Shown piece after piece: positions 52,907 through 62,174 of a DNA stretch of 64,000 nt. How positions within the stretch are numbered: position 1 is the first letter of the stretch; the number at the start of each line of letters is the position of its first letter. A model generated the notes under the pieces. The model did not search any database. It saw only the letters and a list, made by a program, of their open reading frames with translations, and was not told where the DNA came from. A program made the position numbers and the translations under genes. Location: assembly GCA_002733605.1 (NCBI GenBank), contig NVWK01000005.1:124001-188000 (forward strand). The letters are read 5' to 3'. Origin of the DNA: Robiginitomaculum sp. GTDB lineage: Bacteria > Pseudomonadota > Alphaproteobacteria > Caulobacterales > Maricaulaceae.

Positions 52907-55225
52907 CTAGAAATTCACTTTCAAAGAACCACCGAAATATCTATTTGCATCACGGCTTACGAATTGCGCTAAACCAGTATCCTCGATTGGATTTGCGAAA
53001 ATATGGTCTCTATGGAATGTATCCCCAATATTTTTCACGAAGACTGTCGCGACCCATTGCCCATCATCAGGCTTCACCCCAAGGGAAGCATTCAAGATCG
53101 CATAACCTTCCTGAAGAGTGTCCGGGTTTTGGTTCAAGCTAAATTGCTGAGAAGACTGCCAATTTAGTCCAAGAGTAGCAAAGCCGCTTAACGGACCACT
53201 AAAGTCATGATCGTAACGCCCAAGAAGATTTAACTTAAATTTAGGTGAATTGATAAGACGTCCGCCAGCAAGGTCTTGAAGCCCGCCGCTGCAGCCTTGT
53301 GCAGAGGTTTGGCCCGGATAACATCTCGCGGTAGGAAACTCTACAAATTCAGCATCGGTTAACGCGAGCCCGCCTGATAAGCTCAAATTGTCTGTTGGGT
53401 GTAACATCAAATCCAGTTCCAACCCTTTCGTGCGAACCTTACCCGCACTGGTCAGTCTGAATGAGTTCGTTAAAGCATCAAAAGATTGGCCTTGATAATT
53501 ATCAAAATCAACATGGTACGCGCTCAAAGCAACGAACCCTTTTCCATTCGATAAATATTTCTTCAAACCCACTTCAAATGCATCTGCGGTTTCTTCCTTA
53601 ACAGGTTGAATTGCGGCTGTCGTCGCGGAGGTATCAAATACGATATCCCAAGCGGGGCTTTTATAACCGCGTGAGTAACTTGCATAAACCATCGTCGCAT
53701 CGTTTAGATCATATTGAGCGCTAAGTTTACCAGAGAACGCGGTTTTATTTCCTTCGTCCTGCCCCGTAAACGGAGCAACACTTGGGAATAGCAATGCAGC
53801 CGTGGGGCGGTCAAACGTGTATGAGAGAATATCCTTGGTAATACGCGCGCCAGCTAACAAACGAGTCCTATCGCTTACGTTCCAAGTGAGTTGTCCGAAC
53901 GCAGACATGTTTTTGGTAATAACTTCTGTATTAAAGAAGCCGTAGCTTGCGCTAAACCCTGCCGCTGGGAAAGCGTCTGGAGCAAAGAAGCAGGTTCCAT
54001 CTGGAAGCCCTGCCAAACACGTTTCTAATCCTCGTTCAAAAAAGCGGTCCAGAGTTTGACGCCAATAAAACACGCCCGCCAAATAATCAATTTTCGCAGG
54101 TTCGTCATTTGCAATTCTCAATTCTTGTGAGAACTGGTTGGTTTCCGTCGTGCCTTGGTTCAAATTAAAAATTGTCGAAAGACCAAAGCCGGCAACAGCA
54201 GGGATACCATGCCCAAATGTTGGAGTTAGGAATGGAAGACCGTCAACGTCGGCGCTATGTTCTACTTGCCAGTTCCTATACGCTGTAATCGAAGTCAGCG
54301 TTGCGGCACCCAAATCATAATCAACGGTCAACGAAATACCACCATTTTCAGAGGCGTTACTACTTGGACTACCTGTAGCGACATCAGCGTTTTCTTCATT
54401 CACGACGACACCAGCCGCTGCCAAATCAGCCGCATAGACCGGATTTATCGCCCGGCCAATAGACCAAATATTGTTAAGTGCTGTTTTTTCCTGATAATCC
54501 ACGACCATTGTTGCCGTTGCCCGCTCACCAGTATAACGCAACTTGCCCCTTACGCCCCAGCTCTCCGTTTTGCGTACGCCTTCATTGAGAACCAAATTGG
54601 TGCCAATGCCATCAAAGCTTTTATAAAACCCTGTTAGACTCGCCGCAAGACCATCGGCCAATGGGCCCGTAATTGTACCCTTAAGCCGATACTCGCCACC
54701 TTCTGCAACGAGTGCCTCGACGGAACCCCCAAACTCGTCGGAAGGCGCCTGCGTAATAATATTGATCACGCCACCTGACGCATTCTTACCGAAAAGGGTG
54801 CTTTGCGGCCCACGCAGAATTTCGATGCGCTCAATGTCCGCAAGATCAATCAAAAACGACCCGCCCCGTCCAAGAGCAACGCCATCCAATACTGTGGAAA
54901 TTGTAGGCTCCATTCCAGATTGAAAACCAACCGTACCAATACCGCGAATAAAGACCGATGCACTTCTTGCATTTAAGGGCGCGAAAGTAACGGATGGAGC
55001 AATATTGGTAAGATCATCAAACTCGCCGATTTGACTATCTTCCAACAATGACGCCGAAATTACGCCAACGGACAATGGAATGTCTTTTAGGCTCTCTTCG
55101 CGTTTTTGCGCGGTCACGATAATTTCGTCTATACCTTCAGTTTGCGCGTAAGCTGTTGGTGCCAACGCAAATTGTAATGCAAATAAACTAGCCCCGGCCT
55201 TTAACAGTATTGATGTTGTTTTCAT
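52907..55225 (-). CDS. TonB-dependent receptor of the sulfatase locus
   Basis: A 772-residue outer-membrane receptor. Signal peptide about residues 1-27 (ending YAQ), TonB-box-like EGIDEIIVTAQKREESLKD, plug with SVFIRGIGTVG and IEILRGPQSTLFGKNASGGV, then barrel ending YFGGSLKVNF. No SusD partner, as expected outside Bacteroidetes. One extracellular loop holds cysteines (ETCLAGLPDGTCFF). The gene's position and shared operator make it the likely outer-membrane importer for the locus substrate. GGGAG precedes the ATG. Confidence 0.95.
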   Translation of the reverse strand: MKTTSILLKAGASLFALQFALAPTAYAQTEGIDEIIVTAQKREESLKDIPLSVGVISASLLEDSQIGEFDDLTNIAPSVTFAPLNARSASVFIRGIGTVGFQSGMEPTISTVLDGVALGRGGSFLIDLADIERIEILRGPQSTLFGKNASGGVINIITQAPSDEFGGSVEALVAEGGEYRLKGTITGPLADGLAASLTGFYKSFDGIGTNLVLNEGVRKTESWGVRGKLRYTGERATATMVVDYQEKTALNNIWSIGRAINPVYAADLAAAGVVVNEENADVATGSPSSNASENGGISLTVDYDLGAATLTSITAYRNWQVEHSADVDGLPFLTPTFGHGIPAVAGFGLSTIFNLNQGTTETNQFSQELRIANDEPAKIDYLAGVFYWRQTLDRFFERGLETCLAGLPDGTCFFAPDAFPAAGFSASYGFFNTEVITKNMSAFGQLTWNVSDRTRLLAGARITKDILSYTFDRPTAALLFPSVAPFTGQDEGNKTAFSGKLSAQYDLNDATMVYASYSRGYKSPAWDIVFDTSATTAAIQPVKEETADAFEVGLKKYLSNGKGFVALSAYHVDFDNYQGQSFDALTNSFRLTSAGKVRTKGLELDLMLHPTDNLSLSGGLALTDAEFVEFPTARCYPGQTSAQGCSGGLQDLAGGRLINSPKFKLNLLGRYDHDFSGPLSGFATLGLNWQSSQQFSLNQNPDTLQEGYAILNASLGVKPDDGQWVATVFVKNIGDTFHRDHIFANPIEDTGLAQFVSRDANRYFGGSLKVNF

Positions 55226-55289
55226 GAGCGATCTCCCTTTTTTGTCCTAAGAATTGGTCATGCTGCATATCTAATTTCAGCATTTTTTA

Positions 55290-55315
55290 TTTCATTGAAC
55301 AAATGGTTAGTGAAA
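55290..55315 (-). promoter_or_regulatory. Shared locus operator, copy 4 (TonB receptor)
   Basis: TTTCATTGAAC-AAAT-GGTTAGTGAAA: a near-palindrome over the full 26 bp, 65-90 nt before the receptor ATG. On the minus strand TTGACT lies just upstream (about 55330), a possible -35 box with the operator over the -10 and start region. Confidence 0.65.
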
Positions 55316-55514
55316 AAATAATGACAAGTCAACAGTCATCGGGAAATTAGCCGCGATGTTTATCTATTTGACTGATGAGTGTGATATTCTTGCAATAGTG
55401 GAATGCGCGGAAGGTACGCCTATCATTTATGTACAAAACTTATGAAATTCCGAACCGGTTTCAACACGCCCCCTGAACCGGTCAGTTGAATTAGATGTAA
55501 GTACTTACGCGCCT

Positions 55515-56129
55515 CTATTTTACCTTATGGTGAAAAAAGAGTTTGATAATTGCATTTGCGTGCGCTTCAATAAAATCGTCCTCAAGGACATTTTCATCAT
55601 AAAGCATCTCCACTTCTGGCGCGACGGCGAATACCATCTGGCATGCAGATACAACTATGTAAATTATACTCACGGCGGGAATATCGGGCCATATTCCCTG
55701 CCTTTTTTGCTCGATGATATTACCAAGCAATGCGTCTTTATCTTTTTTGAGTAAATTTTCGATCACCCAATTTAATCTTTCCCGATCGTGCATTGAAGCT
55801 TGCATCATAATTCGATTATGTTCGGGAAACTTGGCACAATAATACGTGTAGTCTCGAATAAAGCGCTCTACGCCTGACAAGGAAACTTGGCCTTCACGCG
55901 CCGAGGTCATCTCGCGAGACCGACTGAACATAAACTCAATCGCATTCTTCCAGAGGTTTTCTTTACTCTTGTAATGGTAAGCAATCAGGCTGTGGTTGAC
56001 CTTCGCAACAGCCGCGATTGCGCGGAGATTTGTCCCACCATACCCATTTCTACTAAATTCATGTAAGGCAGCTTCAAGGATATTTTTCTTAGTGGCTCCT
56101 TTTTGCTCACTTCTCAAGATTTTAGCCAT
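55515..56129 (-). CDS. TetR/AcrR-family regulator, probable locus repressor
   Basis: A 204-residue regulator. HTH: KKNILEAALHEFSRNGYGGTN, then LRAIAAVAKVNHSLIAYHYKSKENLW. The C-terminal domain resembles CerR/TetR_C group regulators. GGGGG before the ATG. It lies at the right end of the sulfatase locus, 289 nt upstream of the TonB receptor in the same direction. As the only regulator in the locus it is the best candidate for the four-copy palindrome (inference). No copy was found before its own gene. Confidence 0.9.
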   Translation of the reverse strand: MAKILRSEQKGATKKNILEAALHEFSRNGYGGTNLRAIAAVAKVNHSLIAYHYKSKENLWKNAIEFMFSRSREMTSAREGQVSLSGVERFIRDYTYYCAKFPEHNRIMMQASMHDRERLNWVIENLLKKDKDALLGNIIEQKRQGIWPDIPAVSIIYIVVSACQMVFAVAPEVEMLYDENVLEDDFIEAHANAIIKLFFHHKVK

Positions 56130-56918
56130 TCACAGGCCCCCTTTTCTTAACCGTATTCATTCAAGTAATTTACAAATACAATTGCAAGCATGTTTTCAAC
56201 AATCCAATTCACTCGAACATAGCTCCGAAACAAATAGCCAGAGTTCATTATTTATCCAACATAGATAAGTAAATCCAACACCCTCTTGTCAAGAGCTAAC
56301 AAACATTAAGATGCCGACAAAGAGCTTTGAATCCATCTAATTTTCCCAAGCCCCTACACGCTCTGCCCCCATGACACCCTCATACTTGGAGAAAGTATTT
56401 CGTATTCAAGTGTCATCGGCGAGGCCCCAAAATATTTTAGTGGTAGGTAGATTACATGCCGCCCACGGGAGAAAATTCGCACAAATACTACAAAATTTAA
56501 AATCACAAAATACAAAAAACACACAAGAGTATCAGGAAGGCATGCTTACGTATTTCCCTGCTTGAATTTTTCGTTCCCTGTTCTTGAAATAAAATCCCCA
56601 GTTAATTAGGAAAAATGGGCAAGAGGCGAGGAGCGGCCGGGAATGTATAAAGAAGCTGGCTATCGCAGGACTACGTCCACCACCCATATTACAGATATTG
56701 GTTCCACCGGATAGTGCCTCGAATAGATGCGTACTATCAAATACTTAGCCTATATTTATTGGATATACAGCCTCTCAATAGCGTCTCTCCCGGCCTTTTT
56801 CCTCCCCAGCCCTTTGTCTGACGTCAGCAGCCTATGGCACAAAGATCATTATCCACGTTGGGAGACACAAAGGGGTTTACGTCTGATAAGATAGATAAAT
56901 AATAATGGAGATTATGTT
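56130..56918. other. Long non-coding gap at the locus border
   Basis: 789 nt, A/T-rich on the left. The 64-codon frame at 56371-56565 lacks a ribosome site and a protein-like pattern and is not called. A perfect 10-bp palindrome CTGACGTCAG lies at 56818-56827. The promoter for the DUF819 operon must be near 56850-56900 but no clear boxes were seen. It marks the right edge of the sulfatase locus. Confidence 0.5.
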
Positions 56919-58046
56919 TTGGGGTTACCTCTTATCCACGAAGACTGGACATTTCTGCTATGGGCGGCGCTGATGTTGCTAGCAACGCTTGGGTTTTGGG
57001 CCGATCGGACAAAAATTGGAGCAAATATTTCAGGGGTTGCGATTATCCTCATGGCCGCGATGGCGCTTTCCAATTTAGGTGTTTTGCCAAAATCCGCGAA
57101 AAGCTATGATGTTATTTGGGCATATCTTGTACCGCTTGCCATTCCGCTTTTATTACTAAAGGCCGACTTACGCCGAGTATTTACGGAAACAAAAGGTATG
57201 CTTCTCGCCTTTATGTTTGGTGCTGTTGGGACGAGCATTGGCGCTGTGCTCGGCTATTATATACTGCCACTTGGCGATCAAGCGGATAAATTAGCCGGCG
57301 TATTTAGCGCCACCTATATTGGCGGCTCCATGAATATGGCAGCCGTAACCCAAGCGGTTGAGCTTGACCCGTCTATTGTCACGGCAAGTGTCGCGGCGGA
57401 TAATGTTATAGGCGTTTTATATTTAGCGTTTTTAGCACTCGTCCCCGCCATCACCCTGTTCCGGCGCTGGTTTAAATATACAGACACAAATGACGGCCCT
57501 GTCATTAATCAGGTGGAAGACAAAGTCACAATCGATTTGCGCCATATAGGCTTAACTCTTGGTCTGTCTTTCCTGATTTGCGCCGCAGGTAAAGCCCTCG
57601 CCTCCACTTTCGGAATTAGCGGGTATAGCATTATGTTCATTACGGCGATCACTATCCTGATCGCCAACATATTCCCGCGCCAGTTAAAAGCCTTGCAGGG
57701 TGATTATGAAATGGGGTTGTTTTGTATGTATCTGTTCTTTGCCGCGATTGGCATAAGCGCGGACCTTGGCGCTATGTTGGACAAGGCACTTATTATTGCT
57801 GTGTATGCTTTATTGATTATTGTCTGCCACGCCGTCGTGATTTTTGGTGCAGGGAAATTGTTCAAGCTCGACCTGATGGATATTGTTATCGCGTCTAATG
57901 CCTGTGCATCCGGCCCCGCCAGTGCGGCCGCATTGGCGGCAGGTAAGGGCCGACGTGATCTGGTTGTTCCTGCCGTATTGCTCGGTGTATTTGGCTATGC
58001 AGTTGCAAATTTTGTAGGCATTGGATTGACGGCTATTCTTGCCTAA
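56919..58046 (+). CDS. DUF819 family membrane permease
   Basis: A 375-residue inner-membrane protein of the DUF819 (YjcL) family with about ten or eleven helices and two inverted half-repeats. Typical stretches are GVFSATYIGGSMNMAAVTQA and ASNACASGPASAAALAAGKGRRDLVVPAVLLG. Fold resembles bile-acid/anion symporters, and it is presumed to be a secondary transporter. Start is a TTG with GGAG eight bases before; the ATG at 56914 is in another frame that soon stops. It is the first gene of a four-gene operon with a dipeptide epimerase 1 nt downstream, so a dipeptide or muropeptide substrate is likely (inference). Confidence 0.85.
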   Translation: MGLPLIHEDWTFLLWAALMLLATLGFWADRTKIGANISGVAIILMAAMALSNLGVLPKSAKSYDVIWAYLVPLAIPLLLLKADLRRVFTETKGMLLAFMFGAVGTSIGAVLGYYILPLGDQADKLAGVFSATYIGGSMNMAAVTQAVELDPSIVTASVAADNVIGVLYLAFLALVPAITLFRRWFKYTDTNDGPVINQVEDKVTIDLRHIGLTLGLSFLICAAGKALASTFGISGYSIMFITAITILIANIFPRQLKALQGDYEMGLFCMYLFFAAIGISADLGAMLDKALIIAVYALLIIVCHAVVIFGAGKLFKLDLMDIVIASNACASGPASAAALAAGKGRRDLVVPAVLLGVFGYAVANFVGIGLTAILA

Positions 58047-58047
58047 T

Positions 58048-59160
58048 ATGCATATCAAACGTATAGAAATCAGCAAATTAAACGTGCCAACGCACCATCC
58101 TGTCCGCCTGCCGATTGGATTGGTAGACGGGGCTCGCAATGTGATCGTAAAAATCGTTACACAAAGCGGCATTGTCGGCTGGGGCGAGGCAAGCCCGTTT
58201 CAACCCGTCACAAAGGATACACAAGACAGCAATGCTGAAACGGCCCTGACCATTGCGAGGCAGTTATTAGGGAAAGATGCGCGGTTGATCGCGAAACATG
58301 TTGCAGACATGCAGACCATGGCCAAGCATGAACCTTCTATCCGGTCTGCTTTCGACATGGCACTCTATGATATTGCCGCCAAGGCTGAAAACCTCCCGCT
58401 CTACAAATTTCTCGGGGGCACACGTCGAGAGTTGCGCACCAACCTTACTATCGGCCTACAAGACAGCGTGGCACAAACCCTGACACGCGCAGAAGAAATT
58501 CTGGGTGCAGGGTTTAACGCAATCAAGATGAAAACCGGACGGAGTGGTCTGAAAGATATCCCCCATATCAAAGCCGTGCGAGCGCTTGCAGGCACGGATA
58601 TGCTGATAAAGATAGATAGCAATCAGGGGTGGGATTATGAAACGGCGCTGGCAGCGCTAAAAGCACTTGCACCGTATAATTTACAATACGCAGAACAACC
58701 CCTCCCCGCTCATGATATTGATGGATTGGCCAAGCTCAAACAATTGGTAGCTCTGCCCATTTGTGCAGACGAAAGTGTGTTCGATGATGCGGATGCACAA
58801 GAAATTTTGGCACGCGGTGCCGCAGACTACCTGAATATCAAACTCGGAAAATCAGGTGGTATTCACACGGCCTTGAAAATTGACGAGATAGGGTTGGCGG
58901 CGGGCGCGAAATCAATGATTGGCTGTTTTGCAGAAACACGCTTGGGCCTAAGTGCAGGGGCGCATTTTGCAATGGCGCGGCCCAATATCGTCTTCATTGA
59001 CTTGGACTCCGCCTTTGATTTTAAACATGATCCCGTGATTGGCGGCATGAGATTTGACGAAAAAACCGGAGGTCTCTTACATCTTCCCGGCACAGCCGGT
59101 CATGGAGCCAGCATTGATGAACGCGCACTCCTACCCAATTCTACGACCATCATAGGTTAG
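58048..59160 (+). CDS. L-Ala-D/L-Glu-type dipeptide epimerase
   Basis: Enolase-superfamily enzyme that epimerises the second residue of a dipeptide, best known in recycling of murein L-Ala-D-Glu. All catalytic residues are present: K160-M-K162 (KMKTG), metal ligands D190 (KIDSNQGW), E216 (YAEQPL) and D241 (CADES), and K265 (LNIKLGKSGG). Numbering and spacing closely match B. subtilis YkfB. Length 370. It starts 1 nt after the permease stop. Specificity for Ala-Glu versus other dipeptides cannot be read from the motifs; the peptidase neighbours fit peptide breakdown. Confidence 0.92.
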   Translation: MHIKRIEISKLNVPTHHPVRLPIGLVDGARNVIVKIVTQSGIVGWGEASPFQPVTKDTQDSNAETALTIARQLLGKDARLIAKHVADMQTMAKHEPSIRSAFDMALYDIAAKAENLPLYKFLGGTRRELRTNLTIGLQDSVAQTLTRAEEILGAGFNAIKMKTGRSGLKDIPHIKAVRALAGTDMLIKIDSNQGWDYETALAALKALAPYNLQYAEQPLPAHDIDGLAKLKQLVALPICADESVFDDADAQEILARGAADYLNIKLGKSGGIHTALKIDEIGLAAGAKSMIGCFAETRLGLSAGAHFAMARPNIVFIDLDSAFDFKHDPVIGGMRFDEKTGGLLHLPGTAGHGASIDERALLPNSTTIIG

Positions 59161-59180
59161 GGACAGCCCCCTCTCTCACG

Positions 59181-59199
59181 TCTGTTCTTATAGAACAGA
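59181..59199 (+). promoter_or_regulatory. Perfect palindrome before the fusion gene
   Basis: TCTGTTCT-TAT-AGAACAGA, eight-base perfect arms, directly in front of the GAGGAAG ribosome site of the fusion gene and 20 nt after the epimerase stop. It could be a regulator site or an RNA hairpin that tunes translation. Confidence 0.4.
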
Positions 59200-59213
59200 A
59201 TGAGGAAGACGAT

Positions 59214-62174
59214 TTGGCATCATTTTATCAAAAATATCTACTCCCCGGACTCGTGTTTCAAGGGGTTGTTATCGGCGGCGGGTATGCGACCGGCCGTGAG
59301 CTTGTCGAGTTCTTCATCCCGCATGGGCCTGTTGGCGGATTGTTGGCTATGGGCGTTGCGGCTTTTGTCTGGAGTTTGGTGATGGCCGTTTCATTCGAGC
59401 TTTGCCGCATGAGCCAAAGTTATGAATACAAATCGTTTTTCAAACAACTTTTAGGCCCGCTTTGGTTTATCTTCGAGATATTATTGCTTATTTTGATGAT
59501 TATCGTACTGGCGATTATCGGCGCGGCATCGGGCGAGATCATCAAGAATTTAGTACATGTCCCCTTGCCCGTGGGCACAATCGGCTTATTGGCCGGAATA
59601 GGTGTTTTGACATTTTACGGCAGTAAAATGATTGAACATTTTATCGGCGCATGGTCGATATGTCTCTACCTTAGCTATTTCGTATTGGTCGTTGTCTGCT
59701 TAATTTTATTTTCCGGTGACATCCAAAGCAGCTTTGCTCAAGACAGCATTAAATCAGGATGGGCCTTCGACGGCTTGCGGTATGCGGGTTATAATCTCGC
59801 GCCTGTACCCGCCGTGTTTTTCTGCTTGCATCATATTACAGAGCGCAAAGAAGCCATTACAGCAGGGTTGCTAGCGGGCGTGATCGCAATGATACCTGCC
59901 GTCTTTCTATTCATCGCCATGTTGTCTCAATACCCCCAAATCGGGAACGCCCCTATTCCCAGCACGGCCCTGTTAAGCCATATTGGGTCACCTGTATTTT
60001 CCGTAGTGTTTCAAATTATCCTCTTGGGAACATTACTCCAGACAGGGGTCGGGCTTTTGCATGCTGTGAATGAGCGGGTCGCCGCCACCATGATGAACCG
60101 CGAGCAAACCATGCCGAAATGGGCGCGACCTGTATTAGCGACCGGACTGTTATGTGTGGCTTTGTTTTTGGCATCCAAGTTCGGCATTATTGATCTGATT
60201 GCCAAAGGCTATGGTTGGCTCACCTTCGGGTTTATTGCGGTGTATGTTATCCCCGTCTTGAGCATTGGCGTTTACAAGATTTGGCGTGCGCGCCCCTCCC
60301 TATTGCTCTTGCCAATATTTTTTATAACGGGATTCAATCCTCCATACGCAGACGCACAAATTTATGACGTCCCATCGCACTACGACAAAACCGAGCACAT
60401 GGTCTCCATGCGTGATGGTACGAAATTATTCACGGCTATTTACACGCCGAAAGACCGTTCACAAATTTATCCCATTCTCCTCTATCGCACGCCTTATTCG
60501 GTTAAAGGGTACGGCAAAAATTTCTCTCCAAACGCACGCATGGCCCCCTCGTTAGCGTTTATGAAACAGGGGTATATCTTTGTGTTACAAGAGTTACGCG
60601 GCACCTATAAATCCGAAGGGGATTTCGAGGTCCTCCGCCCCATACGCACTGACAAATCCGACCCGAGAGCTTTTGACGAAAGTACGGATAATTATGATAC
60701 AATCGAATGGGCGCTGAACCATATCACAAACCATAACGGGAAGGTTGGACAGTGGGGCACATCCTATGCGGGGTGGACGACGATTATGGGGATGATAGAC
60801 CCACACCCTGCCCTCAGCGCCAGTGCGCCGCAAGCCCCACCTTCTGATATGTTTATTGGTGATGACTGGCATCATAACGGCGCGTTTCGCCTCATGTATA
60901 GTTTCAGTTGGATGGGCAATGAAGCGCGCAAACGTGGCGCCTTGACGGAAGAAGACAACCCGCCCTTTGATTACGGCACACCTTGGGGCTATGAATTTTT
61001 CCTCCAAGCGGGCGCAACTTCCAAACTGAACGATAAATATTTCGGTGGGACGATGATTGCGTGGGACGACCTTATAGATCACCCCAACTATGACGAGTTT
61101 TGGAAGAAACAGGCCGTCCTCCCCTATATGAAAAACATAAATGTGCCGACGCTAAACGTCGCAGGCTGGTTTGATGCAGAGGATTTTTACGGGCCGATTT
61201 CGATTTACAAAGAAATTGAGGCCACAACCCCGAACAATAAAAGCACACTTGTGGTTGGCCCTTGGCGGCACTCTGGCTGGGGCAAAGGTGATGGGTCTTC
61301 TTTGGGAGATATTCAATTTGGTTCCCGCACCGCAGAGTATTACACTAAACACATCGTCCTCCCTTTCTTTGAGCATCACTTAAAAGGCAAAAATGATTGG
61401 AAAGGGGACGAAGCCATTGTATTTGAGACCGGTCATAATCGCTGGCACCACATGCGCGAATGGCCCCCTAAATCTGCGATCCCAAAAAATCTATATTTTC
61501 ACGCAAATGGAAAACTTTCCTTTAATCCCCCCACAAAGACAAACCGTAAATCCGCAGATACCTACATCAACGACCCGACCAAACCCGTCCCATTCTCGGC
61601 TCAAATCATCACAAAGATGGGACATATCTGGATGGTCGAAGATCAGCGCCCGAACGCAACACGCCCCGACGTTCTCACCTATTCCACCGAAATCTTAAGT
61701 GAAGACATCACGATCGGCGGCTCTATTCTAGCCAACTTATTTATTTCAACCAGTGGCACTGACGCAGACTATTTTGTCAAACTTATCGATGTGTATCCGG
61801 GGGATGACCCTAAAATGGGGAGTTACCAAATGCTGCTCGGGTATGAAGTTATGCGGGCAAAATACCGCGATAGCATGGAACATCCCACCCCTCTGCGACC
61901 CAATAAAGTAACTCCGATATCCTTCAACATTTGGGATAAATTTCATACGTTTAAAAAGGGACACCGCATAATGGTGCAAATTCATTCCAGCTGGTTCCCC
62001 GCCTATGACCGCAACCCGCAAAAATTCATGAATATCTACAAGGCCGAGGGTGACGATTACAAATCTGCCAGCCACAAAATTTACCGCAGTTCCAAGTTTT
62101 CCTCCCATTTGGTACTGCCTGTATTACCCTCCTCTGGGTTGCCCTACTCTGGGTTGAAAGGCGGCACACCATGA
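59214..62174 (+). CDS. Fusion: YkvI-type membrane transporter + S15/CocE-NonD hydrolase
   Basis: A 986-residue protein with two normally separate parts. Residues 1-357 are a YkvI-like (COG3949) transporter with about ten helices, opening LLPGLVFQGVVIGGGYATGR. Residues about 385-985 are a full CocE/NonD (X-Pro dipeptidyl-peptidase S15) hydrolase: nucleophile S517 in GQWGTSYAG, WFDAEDFYGP, GPWRHSGWGKGDG with the catalytic His, and the C-terminal jelly-roll domain. The junction RARPSLLLLPIFFITGF plus NPPYADA-Q (358-382) is a complete signal peptide with an AxA cleavage site, so the hydrolase is probably placed in, or released to, the periplasm. Start is a TTG with GAGGAAG. The last four bases overlap the next gene (ATGA). 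Confidence 0.88.
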   Translation: MASFYQKYLLPGLVFQGVVIGGGYATGRELVEFFIPHGPVGGLLAMGVAAFVWSLVMAVSFELCRMSQSYEYKSFFKQLLGPLWFIFEILLLILMIIVLAIIGAASGEIIKNLVHVPLPVGTIGLLAGIGVLTFYGSKMIEHFIGAWSICLYLSYFVLVVVCLILFSGDIQSSFAQDSIKSGWAFDGLRYAGYNLAPVPAVFFCLHHITERKEAITAGLLAGVIAMIPAVFLFIAMLSQYPQIGNAPIPSTALLSHIGSPVFSVVFQIILLGTLLQTGVGLLHAVNERVAATMMNREQTMPKWARPVLATGLLCVALFLASKFGIIDLIAKGYGWLTFGFIAVYVIPVLSIGVYKIWRARPSLLLLPIFFITGFNPPYADAQIYDVPSHYDKTEHMVSMRDGTKLFTAIYTPKDRSQIYPILLYRTPYSVKGYGKNFSPNARMAPSLAFMKQGYIFVLQELRGTYKSEGDFEVLRPIRTDKSDPRAFDESTDNYDTIEWALNHITNHNGKVGQWGTSYAGWTTIMGMIDPHPALSASAPQAPPSDMFIGDDWHHNGAFRLMYSFSWMGNEARKRGALTEEDNPPFDYGTPWGYEFFLQAGATSKLNDKYFGGTMIAWDDLIDHPNYDEFWKKQAVLPYMKNINVPTLNVAGWFDAEDFYGPISIYKEIEATTPNNKSTLVVGPWRHSGWGKGDGSSLGDIQFGSRTAEYYTKHIVLPFFEHHLKGKNDWKGDEAIVFETGHNRWHHMREWPPKSAIPKNLYFHANGKLSFNPPTKTNRKSADTYINDPTKPVPFSAQIITKMGHIWMVEDQRPNATRPDVLTYSTEILSEDITIGGSILANLFISTSGTDADYFVKLIDVYPGDDPKMGSYQMLLGYEVMRAKYRDSMEHPTPLRPNKVTPISFNIWDKFHTFKKGHRIMVQIHSSWFPAYDRNPQKFMNIYKAEGDDYKSASHKIYRSSKFSSHLVLPVLPSSGLPYSGLKGGTP

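Noticed and set aside
56371-56565. 64-codon frame in the gap after the TetR gene
   Set aside because: No ribosome site, no domain or membrane pattern; consistent with chance in a long A/T-rich gap.
37364-56918. tRNA-Met as the attachment site of a genomic island carrying the SDR and sulfatase loci
   Set aside because: No integrase gene is present, and I found no second copy of the tRNA 3' end near 56-57 kb.
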